From: Branchiostoma belcheri
Taxonomy: Eukaryota > Chordata > Leptocardii > Amphioxiformes > Branchiostomatidae
Length of the DNA: 64,000 nucleotides
Reading direction: 5' to 3'
Assembly (NCBI RefSeq): GCF_001625305.1
Contig: NW_017802758.1
Coordinates: forward strand, 420,803-484,802
In this document: piece after piece, positions 20,945-32,278 of the stretch
How the letters are laid out: each line of letters begins with the position of its first letter
How positions within the stretch are numbered: the stretch's first letter is position 1
Translations under genes and position numbers: made by a program
The notes under the pieces: generated by a model
What the model was told of the DNA's origin: nothing
Seen by the model: the letters and a program-made list of their open reading frames with translations, nothing else
The model's database searches: none

Positions 20945-22804
20945 TCACCATTTTCCTTACATGAAAAGAAGGCCTACATGTATCATGATGTTGTTCTTGC
21001 AGCACGTATTAGGTAAGTAATAAGAGAGGAGATTAAAAAAGAAACACAAAGTATATGCTTTATGCAGATTTACATGAGTAGGTATTTATGTTTCTTTAGC
21101 AATAATCTGCCATTCCTGTATTTTAAAGGTCATCTATTGCATATACGAGAAGAGGGGATATGAAGACATGGTGCGGCAGCTAGATGACACAATGATCTGT
21201 TTTCACAACAAGTCCCACTACAACACAAACATTGGCCAGCATGCAGAAGGTATGAAATCACACTTTCGGGTCTCCTTGAACCTAGATGCTAACAAGAAAG
21301 ACAGAGAGGTCTCTATGTCAATGACAGTTAAGCATTAACATGAGTGAAGAAAAGGATGATGAAAACAGAAAAAAAAACAGACAGTAAAGTCTCGTCGACA
21401 AAAAATTGTAACTGAAAATGAAAAGACTTAATTCTTCGGATTGGGTATTGGCTAACAGACCAACACAATATAGCCTGCAATTGTTTACGAATGCGTATCT
21501 GTTCATTATCGGTATTACGACACCCTCATACTCGCCAACAATGAAGTTCTTGTGACAACCTCTGCTGAGCTTATTCAACCACACCATCGGGAGAGCCGTA
21601 TTTTCCTTGTCAGTCAGTGGCACATTAACTGTATACAATTTGCTCCGTCCGTCAATGTATGCGATTTTTCTGACAACAAAATGAAATTCTTAAATTCACT
21701 GGTACGGTCAACACAGAAGTTTGTGAGTAGGTTTTCGGTTAGTTTTTCAAGTACAGCAGAATGAAGTACATGAACTGGAAGCATTTGATATTTTTCATAC
21801 TTTTGCATGTGCCACTTCCATAACGTACGCAAAGGTCAGCTAAAATGCTACAGAGTTAAATTGCTGTATTATTCCTGTTAAAATTAAATTAGGAATATGT
21901 TGCTGTTGCTCCTTATTTGTTTAAGATTAATCCCTTAGGGTGGCTAGTAATGTGCACTTATATGTATGTAATCAATTCAATCTCAGAGGAAGAAACTGAA
22001 TCAGGACAAGGATGGTCTATTGAGAAAGACCAGGGCCTTCTCCTGGTAAGACACTGTGAAATGGACTGAAGGTCTGATTATGACTATTTTGATAAATTTT
22101 TTAATTAAATGTTTTTACTGTGCAGGATACAATGGATGAGCTCTTCAGCAGTAGAAGTGAGGCATGCAGAGGGATCCTGTCCCAGCTGAAGTCGTACTTC
22201 AGCCACCGATCACTAAAGAAAAACGTTCAGGAGAACGTGCAGCATGTCTGGGACATGATAGACGTGCAGCAATTTCAAATATCAAATATTTTAAGTATGT
22301 TTTTTCTTAGATTGTTGAGGTATATCTCATATACAATTCTCACAGACTGAAATGTCCCTCATTCACTATAGACTGACAGTGTACTGATATACTTGTGCAA
22401 TAATAAAACAATACAGGATGTATATTCTTTCTTTACAGTTTGGAATGTGACATTTTAAAGATGTTCAAAGTAACTTTATGTTTGGAATATGAATCACAAT
22501 GAAGTGTTACATCATAATATGGATCACAAGTCTCTAAACTTTCTTCCCAGTTTGCCACATGTGCATACACTTGTCTGCTGGCAGCAGACATCTGCAAGAT
22601 GGGGAAATGTGCAAGATACACCTGAAGACTTTCCCACGAGTGCAAACAACCCTGCCAAGGTAAAGTGGCTTACTAACCCTACTCAGAATATTGTCACATT
22701 TTGCTGGCAACCAGTGGATGCTGAGGACACCATGCTGGCTGCCAAGGCATCAGAGGTTGACAGTGAAGACAGTGAAGACATATTTCCCTTCTGCAGTTGT
22801 ATGG
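20945..22804 (+). CDS. Unrecognised multi-exon plus-strand reading frame
   Basis: Several segments are bounded by good splice sites and partly agree in phase. 21129-21250 reads VIYCIYEKRGYEDMVRQLDD, then HNKSHYNTNIGQHAEG, with donor GTATGA. 21987-22048 (EEETESGQGW, donor GTAAGA) and 22126-22292 (DTMDELFSSRSEACRGIL, FSHRSLKKNVQENVQHVW) join to it without phase conflict. A segment at about 22552-22662 follows after TTCCCAG and reads CHMCIHLSAGSRHLQDGEMC. A last acidic segment ends near 22804. No family recognised. It lies between the PIF1 and endonuclease fragments, so it might be part of a Helitron-like element. Confidence 0.35.
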
Positions 22805-22984
22805 AAGGTATGTGCAGTTTTTGATATAGATCAATAGAGAAACAACATAAATTTTTGGGACGATCAATACCTCTAAGTGCACAGTGTAATGTAGAGTTTG
22901 CTCATAGAATTTACTAGCACCTGATTAATTACCTACACAAACACCAAGCATAAAAAAGGCAGTAGACTTTTCTAATTACTGTAG

Positions 22985-23148
22985 CAGTTTACGTAGCGCT
23001 ACCCAAGCGAGACATTGCAAATTTACATGCGGCTGGCGATACTGTTTCCTTCTTCCAGCATTATCTTCATCCCGCAAATATGATCTGTGCATTATCATTC
23101 TTGTGTGATATATCAGTATTGTTTCAAATAGCAGCAAATGTAAACAAA

Positions 23149-23203
<55 letters not shown>

Positions 23204-23285
23204 CTTGTAAGGCAGTGAAAATAGATAGCACTTTGAATTTGAATTAACCCCATTTACGAATGTTGCTAACAAGTAACAGATCAAA
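22985..23285 (+). repeat. Dispersed repeat copy 2 with AT microsatellite
   Basis: Second copy of the 18391-18680 repeat. At 23153-23202 it carries about 25 AT dinucleotides in place of the short ATATCTATAT blocks of copy 1. A minus ORF across it is an artefact of the microsatellite. Confidence 0.65.
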
Positions 23286-23699
23286 AACGAAGTGTAAAAA
23301 TGGGACATTGTGCATCACAATACTGATTTGTAACTCACTTTGAGTTAGAAAGTCTGAAGACTGAAGTCGACGTGTTTGGTCAAAGCTGATATCGTATGCC
23401 TGGTCGAGATTCTTGGCTGTCAGAAAATGTGCCATCCTCTCAGGTGCCATTTTAGAGTTTCGCTGAGACAGGTCAGGTGGATGTGTTTGTGAGGGTATTT
23501 CTAGTGTAATAAATACAAATTATTTCCCTTTTTTGAGTGTAGGTCCTTGACATATACAGGTGCTCAGAAATTCCCATCCCATTTATGGTGCTCAGAAATT
23601 CCCATCCCATTTATGACATTGGCGTAGGATTCTGTGTGTTTATGCAAGTTTCTGCTGAAGGCATGAATCATTTTATTGTAGCTGTTTATTTTCTGCAGT

Positions 23700-24000
23700 G
23701 GAAAGAAATCACATGAACATTCTTGGTGACTTCAATGAGAATTTACTGTCAAGTGAGGAAAACAAAACAAAAGATTTCATCTTATTTAATGAGAGATAGC
23801 TATGAACAGTACATAGAGGCTCCTACAACTGTAAAAGGAACTTTCCTTGATCATGTGTACATGTCAGCATTATCAAAGGTTGTCAATATTAGTTTAATAC
23901 ATACATTCTATAGCTACCATGATGCTGTATACTCTGTGTTATCGATGAATGACAAAATAAGAACAGGCTTGGACATTTTTCGAATGGGTTCTGTTTCTTT
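23700..24000 (+). pseudogene. Exonuclease-endonuclease-phosphatase (EEP) domain fragment
   Basis: One frame gives HMNILGDFNENLLSSEE. After a stop and frame change near 23800, another gives YEQYIEAPTTVKGTFLDHVY and TFYSYHDAVYSVL. The GDFN, TFLDHVY (with its D-H pair) and YSxHDAVY motifs are the C-terminal catalytic motifs of EEP endonucleases, as found in LINEs and fused to PIF1 in Helentron-type Helitrons. The wording of the motifs looks closer to the Helentron version, but that is a judgement from memory. Confidence 0.5.
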
Positions 24001-26049
24001 TCCAAACAAGTCACTGGGACGATAAAAAAAATTAAAATGTTCATTAAAAATACCAGCATAATAGGAATTTCAACTGATGGGACATGTATTACTGGAATGG
24101 CATTGTAGCAAACGTGATACCACTTCCAATTTTATTAAGAATTATAGTTCGTTGTCATGGATAAGTGTCAGAGATTTTACTTTTAGCTTTCATTTCAACT
24201 ACCCTATAAGTTGATAGCTATGAAAAAAACGTCTTTGCACTGCTGCCATGCGGCTATCGGAATAGCGACTGTTTTAACCTCTTTGGAAAGATGATGGATA
24301 ATGTAGGTAAATTGAATTCTAAAATTCACAGGCAGAAATTTGTGAGCAGGTTTTCGGTTAGTTTTTCAAGTAAAGTAGTACAGCTGCCCTGATGGCCGAC
24401 TTAGCTATTGGAGAGAAGAAGAATGATGAAGTACATGAACCGGGAGCATTTGATGTTTTTCATACTTTTGCATTTGCCACTTACATAACGTACGCAGAAA
24501 CTGTCCAAAGCTAAAATGCTACAGAGTTAAATTGCTGTTAAGAATAAACGAGAAACATGTCATTTATTGTCATTATACAATCTGCATATATTGCACTGTA
24601 ATTAAGAATACACCATAATGATGCGTTGAAAGGTGTCGGAGGGACACCTGAAACGTTTACTCTATTAAGTATTATCAATCCAGATTGAAAGATTGAGCTA
24701 ATAGTATCATTATCACAATGATGTTGTTGATACATGTTGTACTACTTTTGAATATAAGAATTATAAAGAATTAAAGAAAGCAATGAATATTTAACAACAT
24801 CAAATTTAGAAAAGGAAGGAGATTTTGTGTTATTTATTCAACGAGGCCCAGCACCCCCCCCCACCCCCGCACACACACAATTATAGCGAAGGGTCCCTCA
24901 TAGTGGACGACCTATGACCTAACTAGCCTTCCAGAACATATGTCTGCCATAAGCCCAAGGGACTTTAGCCAGCACATGAGAAACACAATTAGGGAAGGGT
25001 GGGGGTTTGGGTGCACATGATAAAGTACATAGATTGTGTTCTATATGTCTGCTTTAGTTGTTTGGTGTAAGCAAATCATTGAACTCGGCTAATGGTAATG
25101 TTTTAAATGTTTTTGTGAGACTGACTTGTTACAACTGTTATAGCGTCAGAGGATTTTTCTTATTTCCGTGCTAGTTGATGTGGTATTTGGGTTCCCTGCG
25201 TATACTGCCATAATATATACATTTATAGTAAGTATAGTAATCTAAAAAGAATATACATTTATAGTATGTATAGTAATCTAAAAAGATAAATAAAAAATTA
25301 CATGCCTACACCAACAAGAGAGAACCCATATATCATTGATCAACATATTACATTGGTTTGGCCGATGGTAATTATATTTAGCTAGTAGAAACCATTCCAC
25401 GATTTTTATGTTCGAAGTATCGTAGCTAGCTACGCAAAACTCTCCTTCCGGGTACGTCTTGACTGTGCATACCCATGGAGCAATACATACTAGTCCCCAA
25501 AAAAGCCATTAATTGCTAATAATATTATTCCAATTCACTCAACTAGGAAGTAGTGTCCTTGGAGTATAAAATCGTGAGAAGCACATCCGATAACATATGC
25601 GTATTAGTTAGTCGCCCTTTAATGTGCTGTTATTGTCCCAAAGCTCCACATGCCAGTATCGACGCAAGCCTTGAAAGCCATACTTGATAAAACAAATAAG
25701 CGGCCAATGTTAAAATGTGGCACTGAAAAATTGGCAGGAAAGACAAACGTGGCAGAAACTGGAAGAGTAACAATACGAGTGAATCTTGTTCTGGTTTGCA
25801 TCTGGGGTATTATGCGCAGGCGCACTGACCGGTAAACAGACAGCATTAGCAGATCCGATTACTAATTAGCATACCAGCGCCTGATAGAAAGTTATGTTGC
25901 CGCGTATTTTCAGCACGTCGAGCTGGTTGGTTGCGATTTGTGCAGTTCTCTTTTCCCGGACCTTTAATCTCGTACCATCCCCTTCTACCAACTTCAGGTG
26001 TGAAAAGATTGGGTTGAAAATTGCTATAAATATACCTTTCATTCAACAA
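24001..26049. other. Unannotated intergenic stretch
   Basis: AT-rich DNA with a short C-rich/CA run at about 24848-24880 and a tandem duplication of a ~37-base unit ending in AATCTAAAAAG at 25218-25286. Near 24624-24655 a perfect 7-bp stem is followed by GAAAC, resembling half of a hammerhead core. Small ORFs show no motif. No gene supported. Confidence 0.4.
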
Positions 26050-26580
26050 ATCTTTATTTTGAGTGAAATAATTCATGCGTTGTCCTGGTGGGCCATCCGT
26101 TGGGTTGGGTTAGTAAGTTACGAAGTCGTCCGAATTGGCTTCATACCACTCTATTTGGCGAAAAATTTTGTTGGATATAACGCTGTTATCAACGTGTTTT
26201 AAAAGGTAAACCGGTCCCATCCCTTACATTGACCCCTAACTGGCTCATCGCAAGTTCAAAATTTGCTACTACATTATTCTGTAGTCTTATACGTAGCAGT
26301 GGTGACATCCGGGGAAATCGCTCGTAATTGCGCGCTCGTAATGACGCGCGCAATATATCAGATTACAGACGGTAATGTTGCAAACTATGTGGTTCCCGCC
26401 GGCATGATATACGGCAATTTGATTGGCCCTCGCCCAAAATGCAGATCACTTGAATATGACGAAACGAGTTGTGTACAATTTCGTGCGTCCCCATTGCCCC
26501 GGGGGGTAGCGGTATTTTTCTTCTTGCACTATTTGCATGAGTTAAAGGTTAACTATGTAATTAATTCAAAGTACTCCTTA
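26050..26580. repeat. Dispersed ~0.7-kb repeat, copy 2
   Basis: Shares CAATATATCAGATTACAGAC, the CTATGTGGTTCCCGCCGG core and CAAAATGCAG with copies at 1925-2600 and 56120-56780. This is the shortest and most diverged of the three. Confidence 0.6.
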
Positions 26581-26599
26581 CCAAATGTACAGTCTTGAG

Positions 26600-28190
26600 T
26601 TACTTTTTGGATTGTGGCAGCTGTCTTGAACTTCTTGAATCTGATTTTGTACACCTTTTTTTCCATCCTTGTGGCCGTCCGCAGTTTTCATTGTGGTGCA
26701 GTATGGCTAGGTACAGTCTGTGAGTGAAATAAGAGCACACTTTGAGTTTGACGCAGAGAAAACCAAATAGGCTATAGTTGTCACATCTCAGTTTTGTTTT
26801 GATTTCTGGATTTTGAAATTTAAGTCAGGACCCACCTTACCAACATGCCCCAATAGGTGAAGGATGCACATTTTGGAGCTAAGTTATACACCAAGCTGTG
26901 AAAGGCTTTCATTCTAGGTTGTTAAGTAAATATCAGCTATAAAGAATAGATGTTGATTTCATCTGTATTTCACATAAATCAATTACATCTGTGTCTCTTA
27001 CACCCATTTCTGATTCATTGTCCTGCAGAAAATTAATGATTTTTTTTACTACAGTTTAATTTTTCTTTGTTCATTGCAGTAACAAACGTACTGCTTGTAA
27101 CTGTATGTGGCAAGAACAGACACAACAGATTGTAGTAACGGTTACATGTCCATTCTAGGGTCTGAAGGTCTTCTTCACTGCTGTCAACTTGGCTATACAG
27201 GAATGCAGCATCCCTCAAACACTGGCCTACCGTACCTAGTACCAGGTGGCGTACTTCCTGTGTGGGCGATTCCTTCTTCTTCCTCCTTAGTTCTTAATTA
27301 TAAAATGCCTCTTCAGGCTCGGTGTAACTTTTGACATTTATGTATACTGCTCAAGAAATGTATTTAATATATAATACTGTAGACGTCTTCGTCTACAGAG
27401 ATGGACAACCAAGAGATACTGCTTAAGTAAGAAAGTTCAATATTTCCTCCCAAATATATATACCCATTTATCAAAAATTACAAAGTACAAAAATTCCCAG
27501 ATTACAACTATGAAATTAACAATTTGCAATTAATTATGCAAAATAGGTCTTTACTTACATAATTTGTATCCTAATGTTTTCTCGTTCTTAATTACATGTC
27601 ACATGTGTTTTATAGTCCTATCATCGAACGAAGCAGATTTATAGAATTTCCTCATTCATTATGCAAATTAGCTCCTGATTTACATATTTGTCATCTGATT
27701 ATGTAAAACATCACTTTAGCTACCCACACGCCAACATCACGATAATCCGTCAACCAGTTCTTGAGTCTCCATTCCGATCCGATGTTCTTTTAGCCACTTG
27801 AGAAAAGTATTGGATATTTAGACTTTTGTCATCGTCTTGTGTAAAGATAAAATACTGTGTACAGAATTGGTGTTATTCCCTGAAGTCCCTATAGCTTAGA
27901 CTGTTTCTTCGCGTAAAATATCAATGTATTCAGTATAATATATGGAAGTGTTGCGCACCACATTTCCAAATTGACTTATAAATATATGTGTCATAGCAAA
28001 CCGGTTTTCCCGATTAACTGTTCTATGGCAATCAATAAAATAGGGCCAGGGCAATGTTGACTTGAGTCAATGATAGGCTGAAGTTTAGTTTTTGCCTCCT
28101 TGATCAAATTACCACTGCCATGTCTTTTGTAGTTGACCATACATTTTATTTTGATGTAATTCTTGCATTGTTTGTAGGAGCTAATGGTAA
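26600..28190. other. Mostly unannotated; weak similarity to block 1
   Basis: A short region near 27310-27345 resembles 12283-12330 (TTCAGGCTxGGTGTAACT then GACATTTATGTATACTGCT). 27660-27720 recalls the ATTATGCAAATTAG stretch near 13975. So decayed copies of block-type sequence are present. The 61- and 75-codon ORFs around 27033-27334 show no motif. No gene supported. Confidence 0.35.
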
Positions 28191-28193
28191 AGC

Positions 28194-28388
28194 TCACCTC
28201 TTCAGTTCTCTTGTTTGCCTGTATGTCATGTGAAGGTCAGCTTTTTCCGCTAGCAGGTGCCCGTCAGGAATCCGTACCCGGTTTAAGTTAATGGACTTCA
28301 GAAGATTCTGCAGCTTATCTCTCGGGACGAGTCGGAGCTCACGTGCCAGCTGTTGTGGGGCCTCTCCGCTGCTGACATTGTCCCGCAC
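28194..28388 (-). CDS. Unrecognised exon-like ORF
   Basis: Minus-strand frame SSGEAPQQLARELRLVPRDK then LQNLLKSINLNRVRIPDG, with amphipathic helix-like character; it may continue at 27991-28197. It lies downstream, in the minus direction, of the THAP/DDE remnant. No family recognised. Confidence 0.25.
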   Translation of the reverse strand: MRDNVSSGEAPQQLARELRLVPRDKLQNLLKSINLNRVRIPDGHLLAEKADLHMTYRQTRELKR

Positions 28389-28850
28389 AGCCTAAATCTC
28401 GTGTGATCTGCGCCTGGCTGTTGTTGGTCACCTCGCTTGTAGCATTCCGAGCCTTTGTGACCTTATGACGTGTGATTGGCTGTAAAATGTACGTCTCAGA
28501 GTCTGAGTGTGAGGCAGGCGAAACGACAGACTTAGGATCAGTCGTGAGCGAATCGTCAATAGGAAGAGGTGAGAAAAAACTAGAATGATCATCCTTTTTT
28601 TGGGAAGGTAGAATGATTTTCTGATTAAACTTTTCATCTGCTCTACTTTTTTTCCATCCTTAGCACAGCTCTTTGCATTGGTCTCTGCTGAACTGGCAAC
28701 TTTCCTGCATCACATTTCTTGACTGCATGTTTGTGTCCTTGTGACTTTTAATGTGTTTTGATGTACATCCGCTTACAAATTTAACTTGTTGTAGATAACG
28801 TGGGATTTTTCGTCTTTTGCTTTTGCATCCATCAAGATCTGCTCCAAGCG

Positions 28851-29490
28851 TTAGAAGTGCTCGAACACCACCATTGGACTCGAAAATGACGCCCTATCTT
28901 TGTCAAGCTGGTCAGGCGACCTGGAGGTAAGGTCGAGGTGGCGTCTTTGGAACCCTCTCCACCGCCTCTTCGAAATCACTGAACCGGGTTTGGCCGTTTT
29001 CTTTTCGATTGCCTGGACAAATGCCTTGATCCCCTGACTGTCACTGAAAAGCCTTTTTCTGCTAGATACTTGGCATAACAGACGAGGGCATTCTTCTTGC
29101 TCCTTATCAATGAGAAAACCCTTATCTGCTATGATGAAATCCACCTTCTTTAACTTGCCCTCTAACATTAAATCACTAAGTAGATCATAAAACCCTCTTC
29201 CTTACATACATATTTGTCTAATATGCTCCCTGAAAAAAAGGGCTAGTGTTAAACATAAGGGAACCCCTAGAGTCAGTGACTACTAAAGCTTTCAACGTTG
29301 TACCAGATTTATAATCTGAAACACACTGAGATTGAATTATTAGTGACGATGGTCTATCCGTTCTTAGTTCTATGCAATCAATCATGGCTATTGTAGAGGG
29401 AAATAAAGTCTTATACTCATTAGTTATTTTCGAAATTAAAACATCACGTGAAGGCAACAAACACAAATATCCCGGTCTATTATACATGTA
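28851..29490 (-). pseudogene. DDE_Tnp_4 (ISL2EU/THAP-type) transposase remnant, catalytic exons
   Basis: 29218-29487 reads CLLPSRDVLISK, then FPSTIAMIDCIELRTDRPSS (first catalytic Asp in IDCIEL) and SQCVSDYKSGTTLKALVV. 28851-29168 reads LKKVDFIIADKGFLID (second Asp in IADKGF). These match the order and spacing of DDE_Tnp_4 transposases. The HVER segment is not found. With the THAP exon at 30817-31188 and an intermediate exon at about 30560-30700 this forms one decayed minus-strand element of about 2.3 kb. Confidence 0.65.
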
Positions 29491-29561
29491 CTTTATCCCG
29501 CTATTGAAATTACACCTGATATCTGCATACTGATATTAAATCTAAAACTTAGGTCCTTTAA

Positions 29562-30473
29562 CCCTACCTAGACCGGGGGGGGGGGCTAAAAGTGCCCGCG
29601 GCAACTTTGATGTCACCTAGCGTCTGAACGGCTAGCCGTAGAACGGCCAAACTTGGTGACTTTTCCTAAAATATTGTTGACAACAATTATCTATCATTGG
29701 ATTAAGATAATAATTTTTTGTGTTGCCATGGCAATGGGTTTCTGACAGCCATTTTTTGCTAAATTTAGTACTTTTTGTTTCAACAATAGAATTTTATGGG
29801 TTTTATGCCAAGTTACTCATGGTTTCTAATATTAATAACACCCCATATAATTTTATGTAAATTTTATTATTAAATATGCATAATTTATGCTAATTTGATG
29901 ACGTCATTGGCCAAAATCCAAGATGGCGGACCATATCATTAGAACAGGTATATACAGGTTATTTTCATTAAAATTTCATCAATACTTCCATTTCTTTTTC
30001 CAAAAAAGGTTTAAATGAAGGCCTTTAGTATGTCTACGATGTATTTTAGGCTTTATCATGAAAAAAAAACTATTTTTGAAAATTCAAGATTGATGATCCA
30101 AGATGGCGGATATCTTAAATATGCATGACGTCATGTTATGACGTCACCGGTGTTGCTATGGGCAACATAAGACTTAGTACACCATAATATTCTGTCATAA
30201 ACACTTTTGGTACAGTTATGTTGAATACCATTTAGTTTTCAGGGAAAAACCTATTTAGACGGTTTTGGCCAATAAAATCACATTAATGACGTCATAATGA
30301 CGTCATATTACATCATAACGACAAAAAAATTGTAGATATGATAAATTTTCACTAGTAAACCATTCTCTGAAAATTTGGTGGTCATACGACATACCGTTCG
30401 CGAGTTCTTAGGGGGGGCCAAAAGAGCCCCCCCCCGGTCCCCCCATGTCAAAAAAAGCCCGGTCTAGGTAGGG
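29562..30473. mobile_element. TTAA-flanked MITE with CRE palindromes
   Basis: A 912-base element flanked by TTAA on both sides (29558-29561, 30474-30477). Inverted ends begin CCCTACCTAGACCGGG and finish with its complement, followed by G- or C-runs. TTAA targets and CCC/GGG ends recall piggyBac-type elements. No transposase is encoded. The interior has several TGACGTCA palindromes and two CCAAGATGGCGGA motifs. It is inserted inside the THAP/DDE remnant between its THAP and catalytic exons. Confidence 0.75.
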
Positions 30474-30559
30474 TTAAATGAAAACCATTTCTTAACCTAA
30501 AAAGAACTAAAAATAATTGGTCTTTTAAAAGCAGCCAAACAAAAGTGGTCAATGTACCT

Positions 30560-30700
30560 GTATTTTGTATACCTCTATAAGTGAACTGAAGATATTCTTG
30601 TGTACTTGGTGGCCGGTCTGTCGGAGCTTGACACTGTCTGCGAACTCAAAACCCCCTCCAAGTAATGATACAAAAGCCGTATGTTTGTCGATGCACGATT
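30560..30700 (-). pseudogene. Intermediate exon of the THAP/DDE remnant
   Basis: Minus-strand frame CIDKHTAFVSLLGGGFEFAD, then KLRQTGHQVHKNIFSSLI, followed by a GTACAT donor. This pattern fits the segment that lies between the THAP finger and the catalytic core in ISL2EU-type transposases, but the assignment is from memory. Confidence 0.35.
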
Positions 30701-30816
30701 AAAGACTTTTATCACGGAACACTTGATTTAACACGGCGCCACCAAATCCACACGTATAAGCCTCACTACTGATAGCACTGCCCTATTAAGACGTCGGTTT
30801 ACTGTGCCTAATTGCA

Positions 30817-31188
30817 TCATATACGGATTTGAGTTCTAGTGCTCATGACATAAAAATCGTACAAGCCCGCCTCAAGTCTGTTCCTCTTCTCTACCGCATC
30901 CGATCTTTCCCGATGTTTCGCAGGCTGCATCGTGCTCGCCTCTGTGCCTCGAGCACGGGGAAAGATACATGTACTTGGAACAGCCTCAGGCAATAACAGC
31001 TTCTTGTGGAACACTTTAATCCCAAACCGTTGCTTCGGATTTGAGACAGGCTTGAAGCACTTCTCTGTAAAATACACACAACACAAAAACGATTTCTTAG
31101 TTGGAATCGGCTTGCCATTCGGGCCTGACCTTGTATAGTCCATGGGCGAGAAGAGAGATCGGTACCAGCTGAGGTGACAAATTCTCAT
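30817..31188 (-). CDS. THAP domain, C-terminal half, of the DDE_Tnp_4-type remnant
   Basis: A 123-codon minus ORF. SFLCCVYFTEKCFK corresponds to the C-x2-H-F-x4-F end of a THAP finger with H replaced by Y. LLLPEAVPSTCIFP matches the conserved AVP/P box that closes THAP domains. A Lys/Arg-rich stretch follows. The His-to-Tyr change removes a zinc ligand. The N-terminal C-x2-4-C half should lie in an upstream exon not identified. Confidence 0.5.
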   Translation of the reverse strand: MRICHLSWYRSLFSPMDYTRSGPNGKPIPTKKSFLCCVYFTEKCFKPVSNPKQRFGIKVFHKKLLLPEAVPSTCIFPRARGTEASTMQPAKHRERSDAVEKRNRLEAGLYDFYVMSTRTQIRI

Positions 31189-31429
31189 TATGGTTTTTTA
31201 AAAGTCGGGTGTCTATGGAATATTTTTGATATGATAGCCGTTGCACATTGGCAGCTTGCTATCTGACCTTGAGCCCCTTTGACCTCATATGGATTTATAA
31301 TGTAAAAGGAGTGATAAATAATCATGTACCCGGCAATGTGTCAAGACATTCTTTACGAGAATGGGCAACTGAAATCAAACCTTAAATTGGCATGGTAAGT
31401 AAATGCCGGAACCCACCTGTGAATGCATG

Positions 31430-31746
31430 TAGTCCAGGCAAGGCTCTGCAGACATTTTCTCCTAACGTGTCTGCCAGGTTGTCGACATCAATGAACCGTG
31501 TTCTGATCCTTGTACCGCACTTCTGGACAGGTACATCTTACATGGGATCCGTTTGGCAACGGAGAGGGCAATGCCCATAACATCTGTGTCTTCTGAGTTG
31601 ATGAGAACTACATTTTGTTCCTGACTTAGCAGCGTGGATGGCATATATATGCAGTTCCGCAACTTCCACCACTTCATCTTTTGAAACCTGTAGCATACCT
31701 CCTCAAGGGTAGCGTACAGAGACTTGTTCACGAGGTGAACGCGCAT
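31430..31746 (-). pseudogene. Fragment of an invertebrate DTDV / LPGLHAFTG domain protein
   Basis: Minus frame with VNKSLYATLEEVCYRFQ and NVVLINSEDTDVMGIALSVA, then after a -1/+1 shift near 31530 RIRTRFIDVDNLADTLGENV and CRALPGLHAFTG, ending at a GT donor. Proteins with DTDV followed by LPGLHAFTGCD occur widely, unnamed, in invertebrate genomes and look nuclease-like (PIN/FEN fold suspected). Truncated and frameshifted here. Confidence 0.4.
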
Positions 31747-31903
31747 ATATTCCGTAAACGAACAAATTTTCTGAATGATAACATAGGTACATAATATAAG
31801 ACTATTAAGTCCTGGGGTAACTCCTGCTCTTTAATGAATACAAGGGTGAGTGTTATCATTAAAACAAAATGTTTAGTTTAAGCTTTAGGTTCCCTTTACT
31901 CCT

Positions 31904-32278
31904 CTAAGGTTGCCTTCTTCTGACTGCTTTCTCAACTTGTGATATAAGCTGAATAACAGAGGTCCTAGGATGCTCCATGAAATGCCCTAAATTTCCGTGG
32001 ATAAAAGACAACATGACATTAGTCTCCTTTCTCCGCCCATACCAGATTGAGTTGCCAATCATGTCCTGGGAAGTGGGTTTCCTTCTCAATGCAGCCCCCC
32101 TCTTATTCAGAACCTTCAACAACGATTGCATAAGCATATCGGTTTCATACTTTTTCTGTTCAACCTCCTTCTCTTTTACACACACTTTCTTCGCATGCTT
32201 CTCAAACTTCGACCTTTCACACTCTAGCTTTACCCTGACCTTATCAACTTCACGGCTTCTTTTTCTCTGTCCTAGCAT
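31904..32278 (-). CDS. Array-family coiled-coil exon, copy F
   Basis: A 124-codon frame, intact in this copy: KRSREVDKVRVKLECERSKF, KKVCVKEKEVEQKKYETDML, LNKRGAALRRKPTSQDMIGN, then FIHGNLGHFMEHPRTSVIQL. The heptad-like charged segment predicts a coiled coil of about 60 residues. In the array units the text after FIHGDL leads into the KFITEYR exon; here it diverges. Function unknown. Confidence 0.4.
   Translation of the reverse strand: MLGQRKRSREVDKVRVKLECERSKFEKHAKKVCVKEKEVEQKKYETDMLMQSLLKVLNKRGAALRRKPTSQDMIGNSIWYGRRKETNVMLSFIHGNLGHFMEHPRTSVIQLISQVEKAVRRRQP

Noticed and set aside
22976-23308. Minus ORF with an Ile-Tyr repeat
   Set aside because: Translation of the AT microsatellite within a dispersed repeat.
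24624-24655. Full hammerhead ribozyme
   Set aside because: Only the stem plus GAAAC half is present; the CUGANGA half reads CGTTGAA, so it is mentioned as weak rather than annotated.
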